Assembly: GCA_030637025.1 (NCBI GenBank)
Contig: DAOVVV010000005.1
Coordinates: 1-64,000, forward strand
Length of the DNA stretch: 64,000 bases
Direction: 5' to 3'
DNA from: JAGLHV01 sp023143305 [NCBI: Clostridia bacterium]
GTDB taxonomy: Bacteria; CBDUZB01; JAGLHV01
The notes under the pieces: generated by a model
What the model saw: the letters and a program-made list of their open reading frames with translations, nothing else
What the model was told of the DNA's origin: nothing
Database searches by the model: none
Made by a program: the position numbers and the translations under genes
Shown here: positions 18,462 through 27,500 of the stretch, piece after piece
How the letters are laid out: the number at the start of each line of letters is the position of its first letter
Numbering within the stretch: the stretch's first letter is position 1

Positions 18462-19307
18462 TTGATAAACATTAATAAATATTTAATTTTCTTTAGAATT
18501 AAAGATTGGGTACATGTGTTAGGATTGGTAGTGTTAGGGTTTGTATGTGGTTCCGGATGGAAGATAGAATTTGGTATTTTTATCTTGAGTCTTCTGATAG
18601 GGTCTTTACATTTAGCCTATGGTTATTCTTTAAATAATTGTTTCGATATAAATGTTAATTATAGATTTTTAAAAGATAAAGACATTTTTTCTTTCAAGAG
18701 GGCAATGTTATTATCACATTACATATTGGTTATTAATTGCCTGATTTGTTTATTTTTTTTTAAAAGGGGACTTGCTTTAGTTATATCAGGGGCAGTTTTG
18801 GCTTGGATTTATTCGGCTCCACCGACAAGGCTTAAGAATGTACCGGTACTCGGTCTTTTTTGCAATTCAATGGCGTTTGGTGTTTTGTTTTTGATGGGGT
18901 ATTGTATCAATGATAAATTAGATATAAGATCTATCGTCTGGACATTTTTTATTCTTATTTTGTTTTTGCCGGTGCAGTTGATACACGAATTAAATGATAT
19001 AAAAGATGATAGGTTAAAAAAAATCAATACGACAGTTTCTAAGTACGGTGTTAAGGGAACGCTTGATTTAATCAGTTTTTTTCTTTTAATATTAATAGGG
19101 TGGGCACTTCTTTTAAATTATTTATCAGTTACATCAATTTATCTTTTTTTTCTAACTATAATTTTTTCGATATCGATGTCTTGTTTTCTGTTTAAGCGAA
19201 CCAGTAAGGGCGGAACATATATTGAAACATTTAAATTGAAACTGCAGGCCAGATATCTTGTTATTTTATTTGGAATTGGGATGTTCTTCATTTTATGTGA
19301 AACATAA
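18462..19307 (+). CDS. UbiA-type prenyltransferase
   Basis: This 281-residue protein has about eight membrane helices. The second Asp-rich motif of UbiA enzymes is clear (HELNDIKDDRL, near residue 174), as is the family YSAPPTRLKN segment (about 112). The first motif is altered: where NDxxDxxxD is usual, NNCFDINVNY is present (about residue 60), with two Asp positions now Asn. Mg-diphosphate binding may be changed. UbiA enzymes join isoprenoid chains to aromatic or glycerol acceptors in the membrane. TTG 18462 is used because the ATG five bases earlier hits a stop at once; AGAAAGGA lies 9 bases upstream. It is the last gene of the radical SAM/aminotransferase set. Confidence 0.8.
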   Translation: MININKYLIFFRIKDWVHVLGLVVLGFVCGSGWKIEFGIFILSLLIGSLHLAYGYSLNNCFDINVNYRFLKDKDIFSFKRAMLLSHYILVINCLICLFFFKRGLALVISGAVLAWIYSAPPTRLKNVPVLGLFCNSMAFGVLFLMGYCINDKLDIRSIVWTFFILILFLPVQLIHELNDIKDDRLKKINTTVSKYGVKGTLDLISFFLLILIGWALLLNYLSVTSIYLFFLTIIFSISMSCFLFKRTSKGGTYIETFKLKLQARYLVILFGIGMFFILCET

Positions 19308-19351
19308 AGGGGATAAACTGAATAAAGTGATATAATGAGGTCTTTTATTTT

Positions 19352-20914
19352 ATGATGATACTAATTCAAAAATCCAAAAAATATATTTATGAAAAAAAAT
19401 ATTTATTTATTTTAAGTTTAATTTTAATTGTTAGTTTAATCCTTCGGTTATACAAAATAGGTTCTAAGAGTTTATGGTATGATGAAATTATAAGTATTGG
19501 TTTTGCCGTTAGTAATTTTTCTTTCATGTTCCTCAGGCCTAATACTCATCCTCCGTTTTATTCCGTGTCTTTGAAATTTTGGATGTTTATTTTCGGTTCC
19601 ACTGTTTTTTCGATGCGTTTTTTCTCAGCCCTTTGCAGTTTTTTATCTGTCTATATGGTTTTTAAAATTGCTAAAAAACTTTTTGATGTTAGAGTTGCTC
19701 TTTTAAGCGCTGCTTTTACAGGCCTTTCCGTATTTCATATTTTCTATGCTCAGGATGTTACGAATTACAGTCTTTTTCTTTTATTGAGTTTGGTGTCTAT
19801 TTATTTTTATCTTTTTTTTATTGAAAGTTTAAACCGGAAAATAATCTTTTTTTATGGGTTATCAACACTTTTATGTTTATATACTCATGTTTTTTGTTTT
19901 TCACTTATTATTTTACAGAATATTCATTTTTTATTACAAAGAAAAAAAAAATATTTTAAAATATGGTTTATTATTCAAAGTATATTTATTTGTTCTTTTT
20001 CAGGTTGGGTGTTTTTACAAAAACCATTTAGTGTAAGAGCTGTAAAACATATAAGTTGGATAACCCCATTAATAGTTAAAAAAAATTTTCTTAATATTTT
20101 CTCTACTTATAGTTTTGGCGGACAGCATTTGGGAGGGTATGATTTTGTTTTTCCTCTCCCCTGGTATGGAAAACTTTCTTTGCCTGTTTTTGTGGCGGTT
20201 ATAGGGTACTTTACCTTTTTTTTAAAGAAGATTAGTTTTATAAAGAAGGAAACTTACGCAGTTCGTTTTTTTCTTTTATGGTTAGGTGCCGGTATTTTAA
20301 TCCCCTGGGTCTTATCGTTACTTATTCGTCCTGTTTTTATTATTAGATATCTTATAGCTGTTTCCATTCCCTTTTATATTTTAGTTGCTTATGGGATAAA
20401 TAAAATTTCCGGATTATATAGAATATTGTGCTGTTTTTTGCTTATTTTTTCTACCTCTGTAGTTTTAAATTCTTATTATACCAATCAATTAAAAATGCCA
20501 TGGAAAGACGTGGTTGGTTATGTAGAAGAAACTAAAGAAAAGAATGATAATGTCGTCGTTATGATTAAAATGCAGGATATTATATATAGATATTATACCG
20601 GGGATAGAGATTTTTGGAAAAATGCAGTGGAAAAGACGGAGTCTGGAATAAAATTTATAAAATTAAATCAATATTTTTTCTTTAGCATAGATTTATTATG
20701 TGAGCTTCGCAAAATAGTTGATTCCGAATATTTTTCTACTAATTCTCTTTGGATAATTTGTTCACCGTGGGTTTCTGAAGAAGAAAAAATAAAAGAATAT
20801 TGTGAAGATTCAACAAGGGGTTTCCTTAAAAAAGAATTTGATCGAATAACAGTTTATAAGATTTATAAACGGAATATTGATAAAAAATTAAAAAGTATAT
20901 CTGATTTTGAATAA
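19352..20914 (+). CDS. GT39-type glycosyltransferase without TPR tail
   Basis: The 520-residue membrane protein has the classic GT39 first loop SLWYDEI (about residues 40-46; Asp-Glu likely catalytic) followed by THPPFYSVSLKFW, then helices to about residue 385 and a soluble C-terminal domain of about 130 residues. Unlike its neighbours it has no TPR repeats, and its loop motifs are those of ordinary PMT_2 proteins, so it is a separate lineage from the TPR-tailed paralogues. GAGG is about 11 bases before the start; the next codon is also ATG. Confidence 0.8.
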   Translation: MMILIQKSKKYIYEKKYLFILSLILIVSLILRLYKIGSKSLWYDEIISIGFAVSNFSFMFLRPNTHPPFYSVSLKFWMFIFGSTVFSMRFFSALCSFLSVYMVFKIAKKLFDVRVALLSAAFTGLSVFHIFYAQDVTNYSLFLLLSLVSIYFYLFFIESLNRKIIFFYGLSTLLCLYTHVFCFSLIILQNIHFLLQRKKKYFKIWFIIQSIFICSFSGWVFLQKPFSVRAVKHISWITPLIVKKNFLNIFSTYSFGGQHLGGYDFVFPLPWYGKLSLPVFVAVIGYFTFFLKKISFIKKETYAVRFFLLWLGAGILIPWVLSLLIRPVFIIRYLIAVSIPFYILVAYGINKISGLYRILCCFLLIFSTSVVLNSYYTNQLKMPWKDVVGYVEETKEKNDNVVVMIKMQDIIYRYYTGDRDFWKNAVEKTESGIKFIKLNQYFFFSIDLLCELRKIVDSEYFSTNSLWIICSPWVSEEEKIKEYCEDSTRGFLKKEFDRITVYKIYKRNIDKKLKSISDFE

Positions 20915-20957
20915 AAGAATAGATGTTTGTTTAGTACAAAACTGAAAGGGGTAAAAA

Positions 20958-21992
20958 ATGAAGATTTTAATAACCGGAGGAGCGGGTTTGGTGGGAAGTC
21001 ATGTAGCTGAATATTATGCCCGAAAAGGGGAAGAAGTGTTAGTATTGGATAATTTATTACGTTCTAAACTTTTTCGTTTCGAGAAAGAAACCGTAGGATA
21101 TAATTGGAATTATTTGGCACAGTATGACAATATTAAACGGGTTAAAGGGGATATAAGGAATAAAGAAGATGTGTCCGGAGCAATCGGTTCTGGTGTAGAT
21201 GTAGTTATTCATACTGCTGCTCAACCCGGGGTGCCTTCTTCTATACATAATCCCCGGGAAGATTTTAGTATCAACGCTTTTGGAACATTCAATTTATTAG
21301 AATGCCTGAGAGAACAATGTCCAAAAGCAATCTTTATTTATTGTTCAACTAATAAGGTTTACGGTGAAAATGTAGATAAAGTTTTAATTGAAGAAAAAGA
21401 AACCCGTTATATTTTTAAAGATTGCAGGGGAATATCAGAAGAAATGTTTATAGACCGGACCAGCCATACCCCTTACGGAGCCAGTAAATATGTGGGGGAC
21501 CTTTATACCCAGGAATACGGATTTATTTATGGATTAAGGACGGCAGTTTTTCGGATGAGTTGTATTTATGGGGCCCGACAATTTGGTTTTGAAGATCAAG
21601 GATGGGTGGCCTGGTTTGTAATTGCCGGTTGCTTGAATAAACCGATAACTATTTACGGTAATGGCAAACAATTGAGAGATTTATTGTATGTGGAGGATTT
21701 GGTCGAAGCTTTTGATGCTTTTATTGAAAGTAATATACAACAAGTAGTTTTTAATATCGGGGGAGGAGAAGAAAATACTATTTCTCTTTTGGAGCTTTTA
21801 GATTTTTTAAAAAAAGAAATGGGTATAAAAAACCAGGTATGTTTTAATGATTGGCGACAGAGCGACCAAAGAGTTTATGTTTCCGATATTTCTAAGGTAA
21901 AAAAACAATTAGGTTGGCAGCCAAAGATTAATCTAAAGGATGGATTGAACAAATTAATTGAATGGGTATTGAAAAATAAAAAAATATTTTAA
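20958..21992 (+). CDS. Extended SDR, CDP-paratose 2-epimerase/nucleotide-sugar epimerase-like
   Basis: The 344-residue protein carries an N-terminal NAD-binding TGGAGLVGSH, HTAAQP and the catalytic Tyr-x3-Lys in PYGASKYVGD. The segments STNKVYGENVD, ETRYIFKDCRGISEE and GASKYVGDLYTQEYG, with YGNGKQLRDLLYVEDL, resemble CDP-paratose 2-epimerase (tyvelose pathway) more than GalE. A dideoxyhexose or related sugar nucleotide is therefore a plausible product, but no other dideoxyhexose gene is visible. GAAAGGGG is 7 bases before ATG 20958. It likely supplies a sugar nucleotide to the GT2/GT39 set around it. Confidence 0.8.
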   Translation: MKILITGGAGLVGSHVAEYYARKGEEVLVLDNLLRSKLFRFEKETVGYNWNYLAQYDNIKRVKGDIRNKEDVSGAIGSGVDVVIHTAAQPGVPSSIHNPREDFSINAFGTFNLLECLREQCPKAIFIYCSTNKVYGENVDKVLIEEKETRYIFKDCRGISEEMFIDRTSHTPYGASKYVGDLYTQEYGFIYGLRTAVFRMSCIYGARQFGFEDQGWVAWFVIAGCLNKPITIYGNGKQLRDLLYVEDLVEAFDAFIESNIQQVVFNIGGGEENTISLLELLDFLKKEMGIKNQVCFNDWRQSDQRVYVSDISKVKKQLGWQPKINLKDGLNKLIEWVLKNKKIF

Positions 21993-22042
21993 TAAATACA
22001 ATTTGTTTATAATCTAACGGAAAGAAGATAAAGGCATGTATA

Positions 22043-22756
22043 ATGGGTAAAATATTAACAGGTTTATCTATAATTATCCCTGTTCATAATGAAGAGGGTA
22101 TTATTGAAAAGACAATATGTGATTTAGAAAAAAAACTAAAAATAAGGCACGAAATAATAGTAGTTAATGACCGGTCTATAGATAAGACTGAAGAGATTGT
22201 AAAAAAAATTGCCAGGCAATATGAAAATATTAGATTAATATCTAATAAAAGGATACCGGGGTTTACCAGTGTTTTAAAGCTGGGATTTGAAAATGCAGCC
22301 TATAATGTCGTTGTGCCGGTAATGGCTGATTTTTGTGATGACATTTTAACTATAGAGAAAATGGCGGGAAAGATTGAACAGGGTTATGATATCGTTTGTG
22401 CTTCAAGATATATGAAGGGGGGAGTAAAAACAGGCGGCCCATTGTTAAAATCTTTTTTTTCCCGTTTAGTTTGTTTAAGTATGTGTTGGCTGATAAAATG
22501 TCCTACCCATGATATAACTAATGCCTTTAAAATGTATCGAAAGGAAATTTTGAAAAACATTAATATTGAAAGTGCCGGGTTTGCTGTTTCAATGCAAATT
22601 ACTTTAAAAGCGTTTTTTGCGGGTTATCGTATTACTGAATTGCCAACTACCTGGAAAGGCAGAGTTGTCGGCCAATCTGATTTTGGATTTGTTAAAGAAT
22701 TAAAGAATTATGCCGGATGGTATATTTGGGCAGTCGTAAGGTCGTTAAATCGTTAA
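22043..22756 (+). CDS. GT2 family glycosyltransferase, polyprenyl-phosphate sugar synthase-like
   Basis: The 237-residue protein is a single GT-A domain without membrane helices. It starts LSIIIPVHNEEG, has VVNDRS and MADFCDD (the metal/nucleotide site region), SRYMKGG and a C-terminal TTWKGRVVGQS-FGF segment typical of dolichol-phosphate-mannose-synthase-like enzymes. It probably loads a sugar from a nucleotide donor onto polyprenyl phosphate. It lies between the SDR epimerase and two GT39-TPR genes, so it may provide their lipid-linked donor. Confidence 0.8.
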   Translation: MGKILTGLSIIIPVHNEEGIIEKTICDLEKKLKIRHEIIVVNDRSIDKTEEIVKKIARQYENIRLISNKRIPGFTSVLKLGFENAAYNVVVPVMADFCDDILTIEKMAGKIEQGYDIVCASRYMKGGVKTGGPLLKSFFSRLVCLSMCWLIKCPTHDITNAFKMYRKEILKNINIESAGFAVSMQITLKAFFAGYRITELPTTWKGRVVGQSDFGFVKELKNYAGWYIWAVVRSLNR

Positions 22757-22811
22757 AAAACAGAAGAATATTTTTACTCATAGATTTTATAAATGTATTG
22801 GTTAATAAAAA

Positions 22812-24998
22812 ATGAAAAATAAATATGTATTATTAATTTGTGGTGTTTATGTCCTGCTGGCGGTATTTTTGTTGAATCCCCAACTTCCTCATAGTGATGA
22901 CGGTGATGATTTTTTATTGTTATCCCAATCTATAGCTGACGGACAAGGGTATAAGGACCTTTATTGTCCTTCTCAACCCCCGCACACTACTTTTCCCTTT
23001 CTTTACCCCTTGTTTTTGGCTCTAATCAGGATTTTTTTTTCCGGAAATATTTTTGTTTTAAAATCTTTTTCCGTTGTTTTAGGATGTGCTTCGTTAATCT
23101 TTATTTTTTTTCTTTTTGAAAAAAAACTTAAGAATTCCCAATTAATGCTTCTTTTATTTTTAGTGGCTACTAATCCGGGATTTTTGAGTTTTTCCACAGG
23201 GCTTAATAGTGATATGCCCTATCTTTTTTTTTCCGTGCTATTACTGTTTGTTTTGCAAAAGTATAAGGATAAAGAAGAGGGTTTGCTTCTCATTATTTTT
23301 TTGGCTGTTGTAACTTTTTTTATTAGATGGATCGGACTCTCTTTAATATTGACCGTTTTTATTTATTTTTTTGTTAATAAACAATATAAAAAGGCATTTG
23401 TATTGATTGGTTCTTGTTTCCTTTTTATTCTTCCCTGGATAATTAGGAATCATATTCTTTCTGTTCATTCGACTGCTTCCAAACCTTATTTATGGCAATT
23501 CATTGCTGGATATCAGGGGAATATTTTTTTTATGGTAAAAACAGTGTTAAACAATGCTGCTCATTACTATGAAGAGTTTGCAAAAGTAATTATTCCCGGG
23601 TTTTTTTTATATCAGGGTAATTCTAGATTTTTCCTTCCCCAATTTTATGGTATATTACACAGTTTGGTGAATTGCTCCGGCATTTTTATTTTCTCTTTTC
23701 CTCCTTTAATATCTAAGTTTGTGCAAATGTTTTTTGCTATTATGGTTTTGGTTGGCTTTTTTAAACAGTTTAAGAAAAATCCCAAAGGGATAATTCATTT
23801 ATACGTTATTATTTATATGGTGGTAATTGTAATTCTTCCAAAGGATTTTCAACAAGGATGTTCTACCCGATATGTTTTTTCTCTATTGCCTTTTATTACA
23901 TATTATGCAATTAAAGGGTTTTATTTGTTGTTAGGACATATTCTTTTTTTTAAGCGGGCAGGGATATTTTTAATTGTCAGCGTTTCTGTTTTTTTTAATG
24001 TAATACCCGTTGTTGAGATTTTGCAAAACAATGTTGCTTATTTATTAAATCATAAGCATCTTTCCCTAAAAGAAAAAAAAGATTATTATAATCCCTGGTT
24101 AATACAATATTTTTCTACTGCTTTGTGGTTAAAAGAAAACACCTCTTTCGATGAACTGATTATCAGCAATATCGTTCCGGCTTTTTATATTTACAGCCAA
24201 AAAAAAGGATTTTTTTTCGATAAGAATATTTTTTGTCCCCGGCAGAAAACATTGAAACAAATGAAAGCCATTTTCGAAAAAAAGAATACGGATTATTTAA
24301 TTATTTATGATGTAGAAGAAAAGATTAATTTATTAAGAAGATTAGATAGGGAATGTAAAGGGATGGTATTCGTTCCCTTAGTAGTTATGTTTGAACAGGG
24401 ACAACATCCGGCAACAATTTATAAGCTTGAGTGCGTTGAACCAAAAATTAAATCTTTTTTTACTAAGGCTATAAGTGCTATGATAAAAGATAATTACGAT
24501 GAAGCAATTATGATTTGGGAAAAGGCTATTCTTATTGATCCTGAAATATTTTTCATTTATTATTATTTAGGGCAATGCTATGAAAAGAAAGGGTTAATTA
24601 AAAAAGCTCAAAAATTGTATGAAAAAGCAGTTGAACAGCAACCAAATTATGAGATATCTAATAATAGATTGAAGATTATAGAGCAGGAAGAAATAACAAG
24701 AAATGCGACTTACAAAGGGTATGAATATCAAAAATTAGGTGAACTTTATTTGAATAATTATAATTCTTCTAAGGCAATTGATTCGTTTAAAACAGCGCTT
24801 AATTTGAATCCCGGCTTAGTTGATTGCTATTACCATTTAGGGCGAGCGTATGTTTATAAAGAGAAATATGGGTTAGCAATGTTATATTTTAAAAAAGCAA
24901 AGCGGATAAATCCCAGGTTAAAGGATAAAATAAAGCATCAAATTAAGATTAATAAGAGAAGGAGAATAATTTGTCAGGAAGGGGAAGAAGATGATTAA
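22812..24998 (+). CDS. GT39-type glycosyltransferase with TPR tail
   Basis: The 728-residue protein has an N-terminal helix, first-loop LPHSDDGDDF and TFPFLYPLFLA, about ten membrane helices to residue 405, a soluble portion (IVPAFYIYSQKKG, about 455), and TPRs from about residue 555 (YYYLGQCYEKKGLI, QQPNYEISNN, CYYHLGRAYVYKEKYGL). The acidic cluster in the first loop is the richest among the paralogues. Its last codons overlap the next gene by 8 bases and contain that gene's Shine-Dalgarno, so the two are co-translated. Confidence 0.8.
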   Translation: MKNKYVLLICGVYVLLAVFLLNPQLPHSDDGDDFLLLSQSIADGQGYKDLYCPSQPPHTTFPFLYPLFLALIRIFFSGNIFVLKSFSVVLGCASLIFIFFLFEKKLKNSQLMLLLFLVATNPGFLSFSTGLNSDMPYLFFSVLLLFVLQKYKDKEEGLLLIIFLAVVTFFIRWIGLSLILTVFIYFFVNKQYKKAFVLIGSCFLFILPWIIRNHILSVHSTASKPYLWQFIAGYQGNIFFMVKTVLNNAAHYYEEFAKVIIPGFFLYQGNSRFFLPQFYGILHSLVNCSGIFIFSFPPLISKFVQMFFAIMVLVGFFKQFKKNPKGIIHLYVIIYMVVIVILPKDFQQGCSTRYVFSLLPFITYYAIKGFYLLLGHILFFKRAGIFLIVSVSVFFNVIPVVEILQNNVAYLLNHKHLSLKEKKDYYNPWLIQYFSTALWLKENTSFDELIISNIVPAFYIYSQKKGFFFDKNIFCPRQKTLKQMKAIFEKKNTDYLIIYDVEEKINLLRRLDRECKGMVFVPLVVMFEQGQHPATIYKLECVEPKIKSFFTKAISAMIKDNYDEAIMIWEKAILIDPEIFFIYYYLGQCYEKKGLIKKAQKLYEKAVEQQPNYEISNNRLKIIEQEEITRNATYKGYEYQKLGELYLNNYNSSKAIDSFKTALNLNPGLVDCYYHLGRAYVYKEKYGLAMLYFKKAKRINPRLKDKIKHQIKINKRRRIICQEGEEDD

Positions 24999-27198
24999 GA
25001 AAGGGAGAATATATTTATTCCTAATTCTCTTGTTTTATTTGATTTGTTCTTTTTTATTGATTAGTCCTGATTTTCCAATAGGCGGTGATAATGATGAATT
25101 ATATTTATTGGGACGTTCAATTGCCAATAAACATTGTTATCAGGATATTTATTACCATTCTTGTCCTCCTCATGCAAAACAGCCGTTTTTATATCCTTTG
25201 ATTTTAGCTTTGGGGCAATTACTTTTTGGAGAAAATGTAATATTTTTAAGACTGATTTCTGTTTTTTTTGGGCTGGGTTCTTTGATTTTTATTTATTTTT
25301 TCTTCAAGAAAAAAATAATATTTTCTCATTTATTGTTTATTTTATTTTTTACGGCAACCAATCCGTGGTTTTTAGTCTCTTCTGTAAGCTTTGCTAATGA
25401 AATCGTTTATCTGTTTTTCTCTTTTCTCGTGCTGGTTATTTTTGAAAAACATGAAGATCAAAAGAAATTTTTACCTATGCTTATTTTCTTTTTAATTAGC
25501 ATTTTTTTTACTAAGTGCATTGGTTTTTCCTTAGTGACGGCTGTTTTCTTTTATTTTATCATTAAAAAGAGATACAAACAGGCATTTTTGATAATGGGTT
25601 TGTGGAGTTGTTTCGTTCTGCCATGGATCGTTAGAAATATGGTAGTTTCTTCATCTGCAATATCAAAGTCCTATATGCAGCAATTTAGCATGGGATTAAG
25701 CAATAATGGTTATGCCCATGTAATGATTTCTATGGGGAAAAGGATATTTAGTCACATCTTTTTTTATTGGCAAGCGGTTCCCAAACTAATTTTTCCAGGA
25801 TATTTTTCGGGAGTAGCGGAATTTGGTTTTATTAAACAAAGATGTTTTCCTATGGCGTACAGCTTAATGAATAATACCGGTTTATTTCTTGCTCCAGCGC
25901 CTTATCCTTTTTTCTCTTTCCTGATTTCTGTCGTTTTGGGGGCTATTCTGATAATAGGTATGTTGTTTAAAATTAACAAAAAAAGTAATAGGTTGTTCTC
26001 TTTATATATTTTTTTATATTTAGCAATACTTTTAGTTTTCCCGGAAGGATATGAAGATGTCCGGTATCTTTTTCCTTTAGTCCCTTTTATTTTGTATTAT
26101 ATGATTAATGGTGTATTGTTTTTTGTTTCCGGTAAGGGAAGATTTTTCAAGCTGGCAGGGATAATCTTAATTATATTGGTTCATTTTTACTATAATTTAA
26201 TACCAATCACTGAAATAATTTATAATAATATTGCCTATTTAGCCAACTATAGAAATCTTTCCTGGGAGGAAAAAGCAGATTACAACGATTTTTGGAAGGG
26301 GCAATGCTTTATAGCTGCTCCGTGGGTTGAAAAAAATATTCCTTTTAATGAGGTAATCGTTTCTGCCTGGCCACCGGCTTTTTATCTTTACAGTAAGAGG
26401 CAGGGGGATTTTTTTGAATATATTCCTTGTTGGCCGGACCGGAGGACCCCGGAAGAAATAAAGTTTGCCATTGAGGAGGGGAATGCCGCTTATTTTGTTA
26501 TTAGAACGCAAAAAGAAGAGAAATTACTACAAAAATTAGATGCGGAATGCAGCAATCTTATATTTGTTCCTTTGGTAATTATGTTCAAACCGGATGCCGT
26601 TTTTACTAAAAATATAGACAGGGTTTATAAGATCGCGAGGGTTTCATCCCGGATAAAAGTTTTTTTTAAAAAAGGAATACATTATTTTGAAGAGAACAAT
26701 TATAGTAAGGCAATTTTAGAATACAAAGAAACAATAAAGGTTAATCCTGATTTTTTTGATAGTTATTATCGGATGGGGCTTTGTTATGAAAAAGAAGGAT
26801 TGTTTAAGGATGCTTGTAGATTATATGAAAAAGCGATAGAGTTACAGCCTAATTATGAAATGGCAAAAAACCGGTTAAATTTTCTTTATCAAAAGGAACT
26901 AATAAAAAACAACTCAAATGATGCAAAGGAATATTTATTATTTGGAAATATTTGTTTAAAAAATTATGATTTTGTTAATGCGGTTAATGGTTTTAAAAAG
27001 GCAATAGAAATTAATCCTGATTTGCCGGAGGTTTATTATAAGTTAGGGATTGTTTATACTTACGAACAAAAATTTGGTTTGGCAATATTATATTTTAAAA
27101 AAGCGATGGAGATAAATTCTTGTTGGGCAAATAAAGCAAAGCACCAAATCAAAGTTAACCGGAGGCGAAGGATAATTGAGCAATATCTTAAAAGTTAA
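24991..27198 (+). CDS. GT39-type glycosyltransferase with TPR tail
   Basis: The 735-residue protein is a tandem paralogue of its upstream neighbour. First loop FPIGGDNDELY and QPFLYPLILA, membrane helices to about 405, soluble SAWPPAFYLYSKRQG (about 452-466), and TPRs from about residue 560 (YYRMGLCYEKEGLF, LQPNYEMAKN, VYYKLGIVYTYEQKFGL). Both proteins end in a basic K-x-N-RRRRI tail, unlike the 8608 and 12332 paralogues, which points to a local duplication. GGAAGGGGAAG lies just upstream of ATG 24991 inside the previous gene. Confidence 0.8.
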   Translation: MIKKGRIYLFLILLFYLICSFLLISPDFPIGGDNDELYLLGRSIANKHCYQDIYYHSCPPHAKQPFLYPLILALGQLLFGENVIFLRLISVFFGLGSLIFIYFFFKKKIIFSHLLFILFFTATNPWFLVSSVSFANEIVYLFFSFLVLVIFEKHEDQKKFLPMLIFFLISIFFTKCIGFSLVTAVFFYFIIKKRYKQAFLIMGLWSCFVLPWIVRNMVVSSSAISKSYMQQFSMGLSNNGYAHVMISMGKRIFSHIFFYWQAVPKLIFPGYFSGVAEFGFIKQRCFPMAYSLMNNTGLFLAPAPYPFFSFLISVVLGAILIIGMLFKINKKSNRLFSLYIFLYLAILLVFPEGYEDVRYLFPLVPFILYYMINGVLFFVSGKGRFFKLAGIILIILVHFYYNLIPITEIIYNNIAYLANYRNLSWEEKADYNDFWKGQCFIAAPWVEKNIPFNEVIVSAWPPAFYLYSKRQGDFFEYIPCWPDRRTPEEIKFAIEEGNAAYFVIRTQKEEKLLQKLDAECSNLIFVPLVIMFKPDAVFTKNIDRVYKIARVSSRIKVFFKKGIHYFEENNYSKAILEYKETIKVNPDFFDSYYRMGLCYEKEGLFKDACRLYEKAIELQPNYEMAKNRLNFLYQKELIKNNSNDAKEYLLFGNICLKNYDFVNAVNGFKKAIEINPDLPEVYYKLGIVYTYEQKFGLAILYFKKAMEINSCWANKAKHQIKVNRRRRIIEQYLKS

Positions 27199-27208
27199 CG
27201 AAAAAATG

Positions 27209-27217
27209 TGTTATAAT
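27209..27217 (+). promoter_or_regulatory. Possible extended -10 promoter element
   Basis: TGTTATAAT (TG-n-TATAAT) begins 11 bases after the stop of the preceding glycosyltransferase gene, in the 302-base gap before the transglutaminase-like genes. No good -35 hexamer stands 17 bases upstream, as is allowed for extended -10 promoters. In DNA this AT-rich a chance match is quite possible; position at the head of a new gene group is the main support. Confidence 0.25.
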
Positions 27218-27259
27218 GAAAATTAAGGATTTTATGTAAAGATATATAATAAAATTATC

Positions 27260-27464
27260 TTTAAACAAATAGCCTTCTGTAAAATACAATATTTTGTCAT
27301 TCCGCTCCGCCTCATCCGCCTTAGGCGGAGGACGATGCGGAATCTATGATGTTTTTAAATATCAATAGATTCCTGCTTTCGCAGGAATGACCCTTCTTAT
27401 CCGCCTCAGGCGGAGCGGGCAGGCAAAAAAGGTAAAAAGGCTATTTTGCAGAAATCTATTTAAA
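27260..27464. repeat. Intergenic palindromic repeat, family 1, copy A
   Basis: This fills most of the 302-base gap at 27199-27500. The core (27296-27391) begins GTCATTCC and ends GGAATGAC, perfect inverted ends, and holds small hairpins: TCCGCC-TTA-GGCGGA and ATTCCTGC-TTTC-GCAGGAAT. Another TCCGCC-TCA-GGCGGA hairpin follows the core. Imperfect outer arms (27260-27285 and 27441-27464) also pair. The GC-rich core stands out in AT-rich DNA. A second copy at 49068-49152 matches the core closely and also shares the right-flank string at 27431-27451. It resembles REP/MITE-type non-coding elements moved in trans; no transposase is present. Confidence 0.75.
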
Positions 27465-27500
27465 CAAAAATAAACAGACTAAAATAAAGAGTATATTATT

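Noticed and set aside
19328-19336. TGATATAAT resembling an extended -10 before the 19352 gene
   Set aside because: It runs directly into the GAGG ribosome-binding string, leaving almost no room for a 5' leader.
27260-27464. Insertion sequence
   Set aside because: There are inverted ends but no transposase frame; it is too short for an autonomous element and is described as a non-coding repeat.
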